Positions 1 to 9,648 of a stretch of DNA of 64,000 bases are shown here, one piece after another. The notes under the pieces are model-generated. The model was not told the DNA's origin, searched no databases, and saw only the letters and a list, made by a program, of their open reading frames with translations. The position numbers and the translations under genes were made by a program. How positions within the stretch are numbered: the stretch's first letter is position 1; each line of letters opens with the position of its first letter. The DNA is from Sphingomonadaceae bacterium. Its GTDB lineage: Bacteria > Pseudomonadota > Alphaproteobacteria > Sphingomonadales > Sphingomonadaceae. Location: positions 434,001 through 498,000 of the forward strand of contig JACKKZ010000002.1 in NCBI GenBank assembly GCA_024236195.1. The letters are read 5' to 3'.

Positions 1-427
<427 letters not shown>

Positions 428-444
428 GCAGGGAGGATTTCGCT

Positions 445-1191
445 TCAGTCGCGCGCGACTTGGAACCCGGCGAAGCTCTGGCTTACCGGCATCAGTTCGA
501 GCGTGTTGATGTTGAGATGCGGCGGCAGTTCGGCCACCCAGCGCACCGTCTCGGCAATATCCTCGCCCGTCATCGGGGTCGCGCCACCATAGAGCGCATC
601 ATGCGCCTGCTGGTTGCCGCTGGTGCGCACCAGCGTGAATTCGGTCTCTACCATGCCCGGCTCGATCGAGCAGACACGCACGCCGGTGCCCGCAAGGTCG
701 CTGCGCAGGCCGAGGCTGAACTGGCGGACAAAGGCCTTGGTCCCGCCATAGACATTGCCGCCGGCATAGGGATAGGTCGCCGCCACGCTGGAAAGGTTGA
801 TCACCGCCCCCTTCCGCTCGATCAGGCCGGGCAGCAGTTTGTGCGTCAGCGAAACCAGCGCAGTGACATTGGTTTCGATCATGGTCTTCCACTGGTCGAG
901 GTCAGCCGATTGAGCGGGCGAAGTCCCTAGCGCCAGCCCGGCATTATTGACCAGCAGGTCGATCCCCGCAAAGCTTTCCGGCAACGCAGCCAGCGCCGCA
1001 TCGCGCGCTGCCTCGTCGCGAACATCGAACACCGCAGGATGAAAGGCATCGCCCAACTCGGCCTTGAGCGCCTCAAGCCGCTCGGCCCGCCGCCCCGTGC
1101 CGATCACCCGCCAGTCCGAGCCGACCAGGCTGCGCGCACAAGCCTCACCAATGCCCGAGGTTGCGCCGGTTACAAGTGCGATCCTGCTCAT
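445..1191 (-). CDS. SDR family NAD(P)-dependent oxidoreductase (YdfG-like)
   Basis: A 248-residue classical short-chain dehydrogenase, probably cytoplasmic. The cofactor motif TGATSGIG lies near residues 8-15, NNAG near 82-85, the catalytic Ser in NLSSVAA near 135, and the YxxxK pair (YGGTK) near 148-152. The overall pattern resembles YdfG-type NADP-dependent 3-hydroxy acid or serine dehydrogenases, but the substrate cannot be read from sequence. Its ATG overlaps the pheT stop as ATGA, so it is translationally coupled to pheT and probably the third gene of a pheS-pheT-SDR transcript. Confidence 0.9.
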   Translation of the reverse strand: MSRIALVTGATSGIGEACARSLVGSDWRVIGTGRRAERLEALKAELGDAFHPAVFDVRDEAARDAALAALPESFAGIDLLVNNAGLALGTSPAQSADLDQWKTMIETNVTALVSLTHKLLPGLIERKGAVINLSSVAATYPYAGGNVYGGTKAFVRQFSLGLRSDLAGTGVRVCSIEPGMVETEFTLVRTSGNQQAHDALYGGATPMTGEDIAETVRWVAELPPHLNINTLELMPVSQSFAGFQVARD

Positions 1192-3581
1192 CCGCGCAGT
1201 TCCGCGCCCTGCTTCGCCGCTGCGCCTACCACCTTTTCTGAAATCGCCTTGATCTCTTCGTCGGTGTAGCTCTTCTCGCCCGGCTGGAGGGTTACTTCCA
1301 CCGCAATCGACTTCTTGCCTTCCGGCACGCCCTGCCCGCGGAAATCGTCGAAGATGCGGGCCGCGACGATATTCACCTTGTCCGCACCCTGCACGGCACG
1401 CAGCAGCTCGCCCGCCGGCCGCGCCACATCGACGAGGAAAGCGAAGTCGCGCTCCACGCTTTGCAACGCAGGCGGCGCATAGGTGGCACGGGCGAATGTT
1501 CCGCCCGCCTTCTTCGCCGGGATCGCATCGAGATGGAGGCCGAAAGCCACCACCGGCACGTCAATGTCGAAGGCCTTGAGCGTTGTCGGATGGATCGTAC
1601 CAAAGCTCGCAAGCACGTTCTTTGGCCCCAGCCGCAACGTGGCCGACTGGCCGGGATGATAGAACTCTCCCGCCTCACGCATCACCTGCAGCTTGTCGAC
1701 CGGCGCACCGGCAGCTTCGAGCAGTTCGAGGCAATGCGCTTTCGCATCATAGGCGTCGAAGGCCACTGCCTTGCCGCCCTGCCAGCTGCGCGCTTGCTTT
1801 TCACCCGCAAGCACGCCGACCAGCGCCAGCTTCTCGCCATCGGCAAGGTAACGTCGCCCGATTTCAAACAGGCGAACGCTGCTGGCCCCGCGATCCATGT
1901 TCCGGCGCACCGCCGAAAGCAGGCCGGGCAGGAGCGAAGGCCGCATGACCTTCAAGTCTTCGCTGATCGGGTTTTCCAGCACCCAGCGCCCACCGCCCAC
2001 GGCGGCGGCCTCTTCCTCCGAGATAAAGGACCAGGTGATCGCTTCATTGAGCCCGCTGGCGGCGGCGGCACGGCGCAGGCGACGTTCCATCAGCTGCGCG
2101 GGCGTTGCCGTCGGTTTGGCCACCCCGGCACTGCGCGGCAGGGCAACGCTGGCAACATTATCGAGCCCGTGGATGCGCACCACTTCCTCGACCAGATCGG
2201 CTGGCCCCTCGATGTCATGGCGACGCGGCGGGCAGCTCATCTGCCAGGTCTTGCGCCCCGGCCCGATCTGCGTGTTGAGCGCTTCGAAGCCCAGTGCGGA
2301 AAGGATGGCGAGCTGGTTTGCCTCGTCCACATCGACACCTCCCAGCTTTTCCACCAGCAGCGGTTCGTAATCGACCAGCTTGCGCTCCACCGGCGGCGAC
2401 CCGGCACGGACCACTTCAGACGCCTCGCCACCGCAAATCTTGAGGATCAGCGCGCTGAGTATCTCCAGCCCGGCATCGAGAAATTCAGGGTCCACTCCGC
2501 GTTCGAAGCGGGTGCGGGCGTCAGATGACAGCCCCAGTTTGCGCCCGGTCGCCCCAATGCGGTCGGGATCGAAATAGGCGATTTCGAGCAGCACATCGGT
2601 GGTGCTTTCGCTGCAACCCGAATGCTCCCCGCCCATGATCCCGGCAATGTCATGCACGCCGCTGTCGTCGGCGATTACGGTCATTCCGGAATCGAGCGTG
2701 TAGGTTTTCTCGTTGAGCGCCAGCACCTGCTCGCCATCCTTCGCACGGCGGGCGACAACGGCACCATTCAGCTTGGCAAGGTCATAGGCATGGGCCGGGC
2801 GCCCAAAGGCGAGCATCACATAGTTGGTGATGTCCACCAGCGCGCTGATCGGGCGCTGGCCGGCCGCGATCAGACGCTGCTGCATCCAGTCGGGCGAGCC
2901 ACCATTGGTAACACCCCGGATGACACGACCATAGAAGGCCGGGCAGCCTTCCGGATCATCCGTGCGGATTTCCACCGGGCAGGGGAAGCTGGCTGCAACC
3001 GGTTCCTGCACGAAGGGCTTGTAAGTGCCGATCCCGCTGGCTGCGAGGTCGCGGGCAATCCCGTCAACACCCATGCAGTCGGGGCGGTTGGGCGTGATCG
3101 CCACATCGAACACCGGTGATGCCCCATGATAGGTAGCGAAATCCGTGCCGACTGGCGCGTCATCAGGCAGTTCAATGATCCCGTCATGGTCATCGCCCAA
3201 TTCCAGCTCGCGGGTGGAGCACATCATGCCATTGGACTCGACCCCGCGGATCGCGCTCTTGCGCAATTGCATGCCATTGGCGGGCACGACGGCGCCGGGC
3301 AGGCCGAGCACACCCTTCATCCCTGCACGGGCATTGGGCGCGCCGCAGACCACCTGCAGCGGATCGCCTTCGCCCGTGTCTACGGTGAGAACTTGCAGCT
3401 TGTCCGCATCGGGATGCGGCGCGGCGGTGAGGACATGCGCAATGCGGAAACCAGCAAGGCTCTCTGCCGGGTCTTCCACGCCCTCGACCTCAAGCCCGAT
3501 GGCGTTGAGCTTCGCCGAAATCTCCGCAGCGGAAGCTTCGGTGTCGAGGAAATATTTGAGCCATTCGAGCGAGAATTTCAT
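1188..3581 (-). CDS. pheT: Phenylalanine--tRNA ligase beta subunit
   Basis: Beta subunit of the (alpha-beta)2 PheRS that charges tRNA-Phe in the cytoplasm. The start MKFSLEWLKYF at 3581 is the family N-terminus; the open frame runs further upstream but that part lies inside pheS. The product is 797 residues, the usual length. Visible regions are the EMAP-like tRNA-binding domain (about residues 40-150), the B3/B4 editing region, the B5 domain near 400-470, and a C-terminal ferredoxin-like anticodon-binding domain (about 705-797). Its ATG overlaps the pheS stop (ATGA), and its stop overlaps the start of the SDR gene. Confidence 0.97.
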   Translation of the reverse strand: MKFSLEWLKYFLDTEASAAEISAKLNAIGLEVEGVEDPAESLAGFRIAHVLTAAPHPDADKLQVLTVDTGEGDPLQVVCGAPNARAGMKGVLGLPGAVVPANGMQLRKSAIRGVESNGMMCSTRELELGDDHDGIIELPDDAPVGTDFATYHGASPVFDVAITPNRPDCMGVDGIARDLAASGIGTYKPFVQEPVAASFPCPVEIRTDDPEGCPAFYGRVIRGVTNGGSPDWMQQRLIAAGQRPISALVDITNYVMLAFGRPAHAYDLAKLNGAVVARRAKDGEQVLALNEKTYTLDSGMTVIADDSGVHDIAGIMGGEHSGCSESTTDVLLEIAYFDPDRIGATGRKLGLSSDARTRFERGVDPEFLDAGLEILSALILKICGGEASEVVRAGSPPVERKLVDYEPLLVEKLGGVDVDEANQLAILSALGFEALNTQIGPGRKTWQMSCPPRRHDIEGPADLVEEVVRIHGLDNVASVALPRSAGVAKPTATPAQLMERRLRRAAAASGLNEAITWSFISEEEAAAVGGGRWVLENPISEDLKVMRPSLLPGLLSAVRRNMDRGASSVRLFEIGRRYLADGEKLALVGVLAGEKQARSWQGGKAVAFDAYDAKAHCLELLEAAGAPVDKLQVMREAGEFYHPGQSATLRLGPKNVLASFGTIHPTTLKAFDIDVPVVAFGLHLDAIPAKKAGGTFARATYAPPALQSVERDFAFLVDVARPAGELLRAVQGADKVNIVAARIFDDFRGQGVPEGKKSIAVEVTLQPGEKSYTDEEIKAISEKVVGAAAKQGAELRG

Positions 3582-4675
3582 GGCCGCGCTCCTACGCCTG
3601 CCGACAGGGTCGGCTGGTCGAATGCCGAAAATCCGTAATGTTGCAGCCAGCGAATGTCGCCGTCGAAGAAGGCACGCAGATCGTCCATCCCATATTTGAG
3701 CATGGCGAGACGATCCACGCCCACGCCAAAGGCAAAGCCCTGCCATTCATCGGGGTCAAGACCCGCGAATTCGATCACGCGGCGGTTGACCATGCCGCTG
3801 CCGAGCAGTTCCATCCAGCCATGGCCCGGCGCATCGCCATCGCCACCCAGCACGCGGCGGCCACCCACATTTTCCCAGCCCACATCGACTTCGACCGAAG
3901 GTTCGGTGAAGGGGAAATAGGACGGGCGCAGGCGCAGCACGATATCGTCCCGCTCGAAAAAGGCCTTCAGGAAGGTTTCCAGCGTCCATTTGAGGTGGCC
4001 GAGGTGGATGCCCTTGTCGATCACCAGACCTTCGACCTGGTGGAACATCGGGGTGTGCGTGGCGTCGCTATCGCTGCGATAAACGCGGCCCGGCGCGATG
4101 ATCCGCAGCGGCGCACCCTCTGCCACCATGGTCCGGATCTGCACCGGCGAGGTATGCGTGCGCAGCAGCATGCGCCGCCCCTCTTCATCCCGATCCGGGA
4201 AATAGAACGTGTCGTGCATCGCACGCGCCGGGTGGCTTTCAGGCATGTTGAGCGCGGTGAAATTGTGCCAGTCGTCCTCAACTTCAGGGCCGGTCGCGAC
4301 AGCAAAACCCAGGTCCGCGAAGATTTCCGCCAGCTCGTCCATCACCTGGCTGACCGGGTGGACACTCCCGCGCGGACGCTCCGGCGCAGGCAGCGTCAGG
4401 TCGAACGTTTCCGAGGCGAGCTGCTGCTCCAGCGCGGCTGCGTCAATCGCTTCCTTGCGGCTCGCGAGTGCATCGGTCACGCTCTGGCGCAGGGCATGGA
4501 TCTTCGGCCCTTCAGTCTGGCGCTCCTCCGGGCTCATCTTGCCCAGCGTCTTGAGCAGGCCGGACACCGACCCCTGTTTGCCGAGATATTCGACCCGCAG
4601 CGCTTCCAGTGCGGCTGCATCGCCGGCAGCGGTAATGCGCTCCAGCGCTTCGCTGCCAAGGCTCTCGATAGTCAC
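3578..4675 (-). CDS. pheS: Phenylalanine--tRNA ligase alpha subunit
   Basis: Catalytic subunit of PheRS. It has the N-terminal coiled-coil arm (about residues 1-90), the class II core with HQVEGLVID near residue 215, and motif 3 as FAFGVGVDRLAMLKYGM near the C-terminus. Two starts are close: ATG at 4681 and GTG at 4675. GGAG lies only one base before the ATG but seven bases before the GTG, so GTG (365 residues, MTIESLGSEA) is preferred; the ATG form adds two residues. The 234 bases upstream to 4909 hold the presumed promoter. I saw no T-box and no convincing Phe-rich leader there. Confidence 0.95.
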   Translation of the reverse strand: MTIESLGSEALERITAAGDAAALEALRVEYLGKQGSVSGLLKTLGKMSPEERQTEGPKIHALRQSVTDALASRKEAIDAAALEQQLASETFDLTLPAPERPRGSVHPVSQVMDELAEIFADLGFAVATGPEVEDDWHNFTALNMPESHPARAMHDTFYFPDRDEEGRRMLLRTHTSPVQIRTMVAEGAPLRIIAPGRVYRSDSDATHTPMFHQVEGLVIDKGIHLGHLKWTLETFLKAFFERDDIVLRLRPSYFPFTEPSVEVDVGWENVGGRRVLGGDGDAPGHGWMELLGSGMVNRRVIEFAGLDPDEWQGFAFGVGVDRLAMLKYGMDDLRAFFDGDIRWLQHYGFSAFDQPTLSAGVGARP

Positions 4676-4909
4676 GTGCATTCTCCATCGCAGGGCAAAG
4701 CGCCCCGTCCTTCAGCGGGCGTCCCTAGCCGCCATTTCCGCTTGGCCCAAGCCCTGATTTTACCCCAGCATGGGAGCAAATGCCGCCATTTCGATGACAA
4801 TGCCATGCGCAGTCATGACAAGCCCTGTCAGGTTTGGCACGACCCGGTGACGAGCCTGCCAGAGCATGAGACACAACGACTCGTTCCTGCAACGAACGGG
4901 GAAGTCATC

Positions 4910-5809
4910 ATGCGTCAGACAATTTCGATGAAACAACTTGTAGCCAGCACCTGCGTAGCCGCGCTGGCATTCCAGCCCGTGCCAGCCTTTGCCAAGAAGG
5001 ATCCGCCGCCCGAGCTGGTCAAATGCGAAGCAAGCCTTGGTACTATTGCGCTGGTCGATGGCGATCTGGCGGGCTGGACCAAATTCGGATTGGGGTCCCC
5101 TCGCGAACTGATCAATGCGCTGGCTCTCGAATCCGGCTGCTTTACACCGCATAGCCCGGCCAGCGGCGAACCCGCCCGGTTCCTCGTCACTGCGGTCGCG
5201 GGGGACCAGGAGGAAGTCGACAAGAGTGTCGAGATGGGCAAGGGACTGGCAGGTGAGGCATTGTGGCGCTCCGGTGCGGCGGGCAAGGTACTGGGCGGCG
5301 TTCCCTTTGGTGGCGCTGCTCTGGGCATGTTTGGCGGGCTGGGTGGCAAGCGCAAGACAGTGGCAGCGGGCCTGCGCGTCGTTAGCCCCGCCAACGGCAT
5401 GACGGTCGCTTCCGGTTCTGGCTCCGTGAAGAAATCCACTATCACCTTTGGTGGCAATGGCGGTGGATGGGCCCAGACTGCCGCTTCTGCGAGCGGCTAC
5501 CAGGGCAACAAGAATGGCGAGATGCTGGCGGAAGCCTTTGTCATTGCCTTCAACCAGGTGGTCGCCCAGCGGGCCGCGATGGAGGCAGCCCCCGCTGCTG
5601 GGTTGGCCCAACCCGCTGCCACGAGCGCTGGCGCGACTGTCGCCGTTGATACTGTGATGCGCGCCAGCGCAGCAAGCGATGGCGCAGAGGTTCGGGCGCT
5701 GCGAGCGGGGACCGCGCTCAACCCGACCGGCAATCGCGCGGGGCTGTTCATCGAAGTGACGGATAATTTCGGGACCAAGGGCTGGGTCTCGGTCGAAGAC
5801 CTGCAATAG
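4910..5809 (+). CDS. Secreted protein with C-terminal SH3-like domain
   Basis: A 299-residue exported protein. The N-terminus is a signal peptide ending near AFA-KK (residue 28). A glycine-rich central stretch lies near 125-145, followed by a segment MLAEAFVIAFNQVV near 205-218 resembling the end of CsgG-like domains, an Ala/Pro linker, and a bacterial SH3-like domain over the last ~55 residues ending GWVSVEDLQ. SH3-like domains often bind cell-wall or protein ligands; the specific role is unknown. The start at 4910 has GGGGA eight bases upstream; Met7 is an alternative. It lies opposite to, and convergent with, the AraC gene. Confidence 0.75.
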   Translation: MRQTISMKQLVASTCVAALAFQPVPAFAKKDPPPELVKCEASLGTIALVDGDLAGWTKFGLGSPRELINALALESGCFTPHSPASGEPARFLVTAVAGDQEEVDKSVEMGKGLAGEALWRSGAAGKVLGGVPFGGAALGMFGGLGGKRKTVAAGLRVVSPANGMTVASGSGSVKKSTITFGGNGGGWAQTAASASGYQGNKNGEMLAEAFVIAFNQVVAQRAAMEAAPAAGLAQPAATSAGATVAVDTVMRASAASDGAEVRALRAGTALNPTGNRAGLFIEVTDNFGTKGWVSVEDLQ

Positions 5810-5870
5810 GGCCGACAATTTAGTCGCGAGTGGCGGCGTTGCAGGATTTGCCTGCAGCGCCGTCCTGCTG

Positions 5871-6740
5871 TCAGGGCTTGTCCAGCGTCTGCGCCGGCGA
5901 GCCCCAGATTCTTTTACGTTCGGCCATGAAGGCGCTCAGCACGGGATGGGGCAAGGCTGCATATTCGCTTGGGTTCATGGTCATGAAGGCCTGAAACTCG
6001 CGCACGAAATGGGCCTGATCGTGGTAGTGATTGTCGATCACTTCGCTCCAGTGTTTCCCTTCATGCAGCATGAAGGCAGCAAGGCTGCGCATGAAACGCT
6101 GGCGGCGCAGCAGCAGCTTGGGCGAGAAGCCGAAATGGCGGCGGCACAGCCGCTCGAGCGAGCGTGTGGACAGCCCTGCCCGGTCCGCCAATTCCGCAAC
6201 TGTGCTCATGTCCGTATCGACAATCGCGGCATGGACGGCACGTATGCGTGGTTCATCTTTGACTGGCTCGTCCACGCTGCGGAAGAAGGCGACCAGCCGC
6301 TCAAACTCCGTTTCATCATCGCGGTCCTCGGTGAACAACCTATCCGCCAGGGCGCCGAAGCGGGCAAAGACCGGGTCGGTCTCGCCATTGACGACCTGGT
6401 TGGCGTGGGCCGATGCGTCAACACCGATAAAGCGCGCCCAGCCGAGTGGAAACAGGCCGATGCCCCACATGCGCGTCGTACCCAGTTCGAACCGGCCAGG
6501 CAGAGAACTGGGTCCGGTCGCCGTCAGCCGGGCATTTTCCAGCACCGGACCGCCGGGAATTTCCGAAACCGGCGGCTGGCCCTTGAAGAAGCGCAAATTG
6601 GCCCATTCCGGCTGGAGATAGTCCTGCACTGTCCCGCCATCGGGAACGGTCAGCTCAAGCCGGGAGAAGGTCGTGAAACAGCCTTCGAGGTCAGGCGGTG
6701 GCCGGAAGAAGCGGACATCAATGTCGCAATCCTGCCCCAT
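5871..6740 (-). CDS. AraC family transcriptional regulator
   Basis: A 289-residue DNA-binding regulator. The C-terminal ~110 residues hold the two AraC helix-turn-helices: the first around AELADRAGLSTRSLERLCRR (about 182-201) and the second around HYHDQAHFVREFQAF near 243-257. The N-terminal ~150 residues form a ligand-sensing type domain, as in sphingomonad AraC proteins of the DUF6597 kind (tentative). No operator could be identified. It sits between rplT and pheS on the same strand, but the rplT terminator at 6827-6864 separates it from ribosomal transcription. Confidence 0.88.
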   Translation of the reverse strand: MGQDCDIDVRFFRPPPDLEGCFTTFSRLELTVPDGGTVQDYLQPEWANLRFFKGQPPVSEIPGGPVLENARLTATGPSSLPGRFELGTTRMWGIGLFPLGWARFIGVDASAHANQVVNGETDPVFARFGALADRLFTEDRDDETEFERLVAFFRSVDEPVKDEPRIRAVHAAIVDTDMSTVAELADRAGLSTRSLERLCRRHFGFSPKLLLRRQRFMRSLAAFMLHEGKHWSEVIDNHYHDQAHFVREFQAFMTMNPSEYAALPHPVLSAFMAERKRIWGSPAQTLDKP

Positions 6741-6826
6741 GACTATGCGCGCGCCCCCTTGCTGACACCAAGCTGACTAAGGCAGCCACCGGCCAAGGCC
6801 AAGGAGAATTTGTAGAAACGCGACAC

Positions 6827-6864
6827 AAAACGGGCGCTGCGGAGCTTTTCCGCAACGCCCGTTT
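6827..6864 (-). terminator. Rho-independent terminator of rpmI-rplT
   Basis: A long GC-rich stem-loop: AAACGGGCG then TGCGGA pair with TCCGCA then CGCCCGTTT around a short loop. On the minus strand, the direction of rplT, it is followed by TTTTGTGT. It lies 49 bases past the rplT stop. Confidence 0.85.
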
Positions 6865-6912
6865 GGAATTGTCACAAAGCTGACAGCCGGTTGGCTGCGC
6901 TCCCGACGCGAA

Positions 6913-7269
6913 TCAGGCCAGGGCCTGCTTCGCCTGCGTGATGATCGCCTTGAAGGCTGCGCCTTCGTTCATGGCGAGATCAGCCATCACCTTGCGGTCG
7001 AGCTCGATGCCGGCCTTCTTCACGCCGTTCATGAACTGCGAATAGGTCAGGCCTTCAGCGCGAACAGCGGCGTTGATGCGCTGGATCCACAGGGCGCGGA
7101 AGTTCCGCTTCTTAACCTTGCGGTCGCGATAGGCATACTGGCCGGCCTTTTCGACGGCCTGGCGGGCGACGCGAATCGTGTTCTTCCGGCGGCCGCGATA
7201 GCCCTTCGCCTGGTCGAGAATCCGCTTGTGCTTGGCGCGGGTGGTAACACCGCGTTTGATGCGTGGCAT
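6913..7269 (-). CDS. rplT: 50S ribosomal protein L20
   Basis: A 118-residue protein of the large ribosomal subunit that binds 23S rRNA early in assembly. It begins MPRIKRGVTTRAKHKRIL and contains the family block YAYRDRKVKKRNFRALWIQR (about 46-65). Length and basic N-terminus are typical. It follows rpmI by 29 bases in the usual rpmI-rplT order. infC does not lie directly upstream here; an MFS gene does. Confidence 0.98.
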   Translation of the reverse strand: MPRIKRGVTTRAKHKRILDQAKGYRGRRKNTIRVARQAVEKAGQYAYRDRKVKKRNFRALWIQRINAAVRAEGLTYSQFMNGVKKAGIELDRKVMADLAMNEGAAFKAIITQAKQALA

Positions 7270-7298
7270 TGCTTAGTACTCCTGTCTCTCGTCCGGGC

Positions 7299-7502
7299 TC
7301 AGTCGAGGCCGTAGGGGGCCCACGACTTCACGGCCTTGGTGTCCGCGTCGGACAAGACCTTGGTGCCGCGATTGGTGCGGATGTACTTGGCATTGTGGCT
7401 GATCAGGCGGTGGCGCTTGCCAGCCACACCGTGCTTGATCTTGCCATTTGCGGTGATCTTGAAGCGCTTCTTCACACCGCTCTTGGTCTTCATCTTGGGC
7501 AT
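7299..7502 (-). CDS. rpmI: 50S ribosomal protein L35
   Basis: A 67-residue ribosomal protein with the family start MPKMKTKSGVKKRFK and the conserved GKRHRL segment. The frame also offers an ATG two codons upstream, but AGGAG abuts that one and lies six bases before the ATG at 7502, so 7502 is chosen. It is first in the rpmI-rplT operon; the ~120 bases upstream to the MFS gene hold its presumed promoter. Confidence 0.97.
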   Translation of the reverse strand: MPKMKTKSGVKKRFKITANGKIKHGVAGKRHRLISHNAKYIRTNRGTKVLSDADTKAVKSWAPYGLD

Positions 7503-7625
7503 TTTCATCTCCTTTGCAGAGACACGTCCGACCAGCCCTGGCAGCCCTTTCAGCCAGACCGGCGGTAGAATCACGTGTCAGTGAAGGGCGCGCAACTAGG
7601 GCCAAGCGGCCCAAAAGGCAAGCGT

Positions 7626-8954
7626 CTATGCGTCCTCCCCCTGCTGAACCTCTTCCAGCCCGAAGGCGGCCAGTCCGCCGAGCAACGCCAGCCCCGCCAT
7701 CACCAGCAGCACGGTTGACGGTCCGGTTGCGCTCGCCAGCAGGCTGAAAGCCCCACCGCCCAGCAGCACCAGCCCGATCAACGTGTTGGACAAGGCAGTA
7801 TAGGCTGCGCGCTGCTCCTCCCCCGCCATATCGACCAGATGAGTCGAGCGCCCCAGGCGCACGCCCTGATAGGCGACCATCAGGATGAACAGCAGCACTG
7901 GCGGCAGGACCGCATCGCGCAATCCCCCGCCCAGCCCCAGCAAACCGGTCGCCAAAAGCGCCGCCGCGCCGACCAGTCCGCTATAGGCCAGCACCTTGCG
8001 GCTCGAGCGATCCGCCAGCCGCCCCCAGAACCAGGAACTGAGCAGGCTCGCCAAGGCGGAGGCCAGCACCAGGAAGCCCAGCCCAGCATAGGCCTGCCCG
8101 CCGCCATCCCCGCTGCTGGCTGACCACGCCGCGACCATGAATGGCGGGGCCAGCGCCGTTGCGGTGAGCAAGGCGCGGGAGAGGATGAAGCGCTGCAATT
8201 GCCGGTCGCTCGTCAGGTATCCCCAATAGTCGCGCGCCACATCCAGCGCATTCGCGCCGCCCTCCGTTGCCCCAGCCTCTTCCTCCAGCGTAACGAACAC
8301 TGCGGCAGACAGCAGCCACGCGCCAGCCGCGATGGCCAGCGCTGCCAGCACGAGGTCCATCCGTTCGATCCAGCCGGAGACCAGCAAGAGCGCAAACACG
8401 ATCACCGTCGCCGCCGAGATCGAGCCCGCCAGCCCGGTTGCAGACCCGCGCCGCGATTTGCTGATCGTCTTGCCCAACACGTCCTTGTAAGCGACCGAAC
8501 AGGCGCTGCGCGCGAGCGCCAGCACGGCGAGGCAGGCAAGGATGCCCCATCCCGCCGTTGCGCCATCCAGAAACAGGGCACAGGCAAGGATCCCCAGCAC
8601 AGCCAATCCCTGCACCGCCGATCCCGCGGCCCACACATATTTGCGCCGTGGCAAACGCCGGATTGCGCCCGCGGTGAACAGCTGCGGCAACAGCGCACCT
8701 GCTTCGCGCACCGGCACCAGCAGGCCGATCACCGCCGCCGGTGCGCCGATACTGGTGAGGAGCCAGCTCAACACCAGCTTGGGATCGACCAATCCGTCGG
8801 CGGACTTGGACAGGGTCAAGGCGGCGACATGGGTGAGGAAGTTGCGAGGCTCCTCGCGACAGGCGCTGTCCGGGATGTCGCGGCAAACGCGGTCATCGCC
8901 ATCGCCGGCGATCTGCTGGAACACCCTTTCAACCGTGGCGCTATGCTCGCTCAT
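7626..8954 (-). CDS. MFS transporter
   Basis: An inner-membrane permease of 442 residues from the ATG at 8954 (MSEHSATVE). About twelve hydrophobic segments are seen, beginning after a ~45-residue hydrophilic N-terminus, with the loop motif GRLADRSSRK near the middle, where MFS proteins carry the motif A repeat. The substrate is unknown. GGAAG lies nine bases before the start. The frame extends 23 codons further upstream but without support. The 120 bases to rpmI hold no gene. Confidence 0.85.
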   Translation of the reverse strand: MSEHSATVERVFQQIAGDGDDRVCRDIPDSACREEPRNFLTHVAALTLSKSADGLVDPKLVLSWLLTSIGAPAAVIGLLVPVREAGALLPQLFTAGAIRRLPRRKYVWAAGSAVQGLAVLGILACALFLDGATAGWGILACLAVLALARSACSVAYKDVLGKTISKSRRGSATGLAGSISAATVIVFALLLVSGWIERMDLVLAALAIAAGAWLLSAAVFVTLEEEAGATEGGANALDVARDYWGYLTSDRQLQRFILSRALLTATALAPPFMVAAWSASSGDGGGQAYAGLGFLVLASALASLLSSWFWGRLADRSSRKVLAYSGLVGAAALLATGLLGLGGGLRDAVLPPVLLFILMVAYQGVRLGRSTHLVDMAGEEQRAAYTALSNTLIGLVLLGGGAFSLLASATGPSTVLLVMAGLALLGGLAAFGLEEVQQGEDA

Positions 8955-9133
8955 CCGTTCATCTTCCCGCGGGTTTTCCTGCAAAGTGGAACACATGAAA
9001 CAGTGTCCAAGGCCCAAAAACAAGCGTCCGCCGGTCTGCCATGTCCGGGCGTCTCAAGGGTAGTAGCGGGCGCAGAGTTCATGCACTCCTTTTGCCCTGC
9101 GCGTTGCGAGTAGGAAAGGGCAACACGCTTCTT

Positions 9134-9556
9134 TCAATGACCGAAGGCGCGCTGGCCGCTTTGCGCCAGCCAGCTGGCAAAGTCCCCGCTGGCCACCCGC
9201 TCCAGCCGCGCATCCGGCTCGCGGTTCCAGAGATAGGCCTGCACCGCATGGCGTGCGCCCCCTGCATCAAGTGCCTCCACTTCCTCACGCCGATATTCAC
9301 CAGCCAGTGGGTCATCCGGATCAACCCCTTCAAACCTGTCCAGCGCTGCGATGTTGACGCGCCCGGCCTCATGCAGCCGCCCATGGACCAGGCCACTACC
9401 GGGCAAGAGCACCGGATAGGCTCCGCGCGGATCAGGCACAGCATAGAGCGTCCCGCGTACTGTAGCGGGCTGACCCGGCCCGATCCCGGCGAGCAGTTCC
9501 TGCACGCGCGGCGGTGCCACATCGCCCATCAGCACACCGTAGAAAAACAGCTTCAT
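9134..9556 (-). CDS. Gamma-glutamylcyclotransferase-like (AIG2/GGCT) protein
   Basis: A 140-residue protein of the GGCT fold, probably cytoplasmic. It starts MKLFFYGVLM, the substrate-binding YGxL loop, and carries the acidic catalytic region LDRFEGVDPDDP near 84-95 followed by YRREEVEA. Family members cleave gamma-glutamyl-amino acids to 5-oxoproline, although many bacterial members are uncharacterised. The start at 9556 has GAGGA about ten bases upstream; the open frame runs 14 codons further without a better site. It is divergent from the secreted protein at 9649. Confidence 0.8.
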   Translation of the reverse strand: MKLFFYGVLMGDVAPPRVQELLAGIGPGQPATVRGTLYAVPDPRGAYPVLLPGSGLVHGRLHEAGRVNIAALDRFEGVDPDDPLAGEYRREEVEALDAGGARHAVQAYLWNREPDARLERVASGDFASWLAQSGQRAFGH

Positions 9557-9648
9557 CCGGACCCGTCCTCTTACAAATCCACCGCTCTCGACTCTCAATC
9601 AGTATCTGCTAATTTAGCTAGCACTAATAAGAGGGAGAGGAGAGAATA

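Noticed and set aside
3638..4909. Long upstream extension of the 4910-5809 frame through pheS
   Set aside because: The extension lies antisense to pheS and has shadow-like composition; a signal peptide and ribosome site mark 4910 as the true start.
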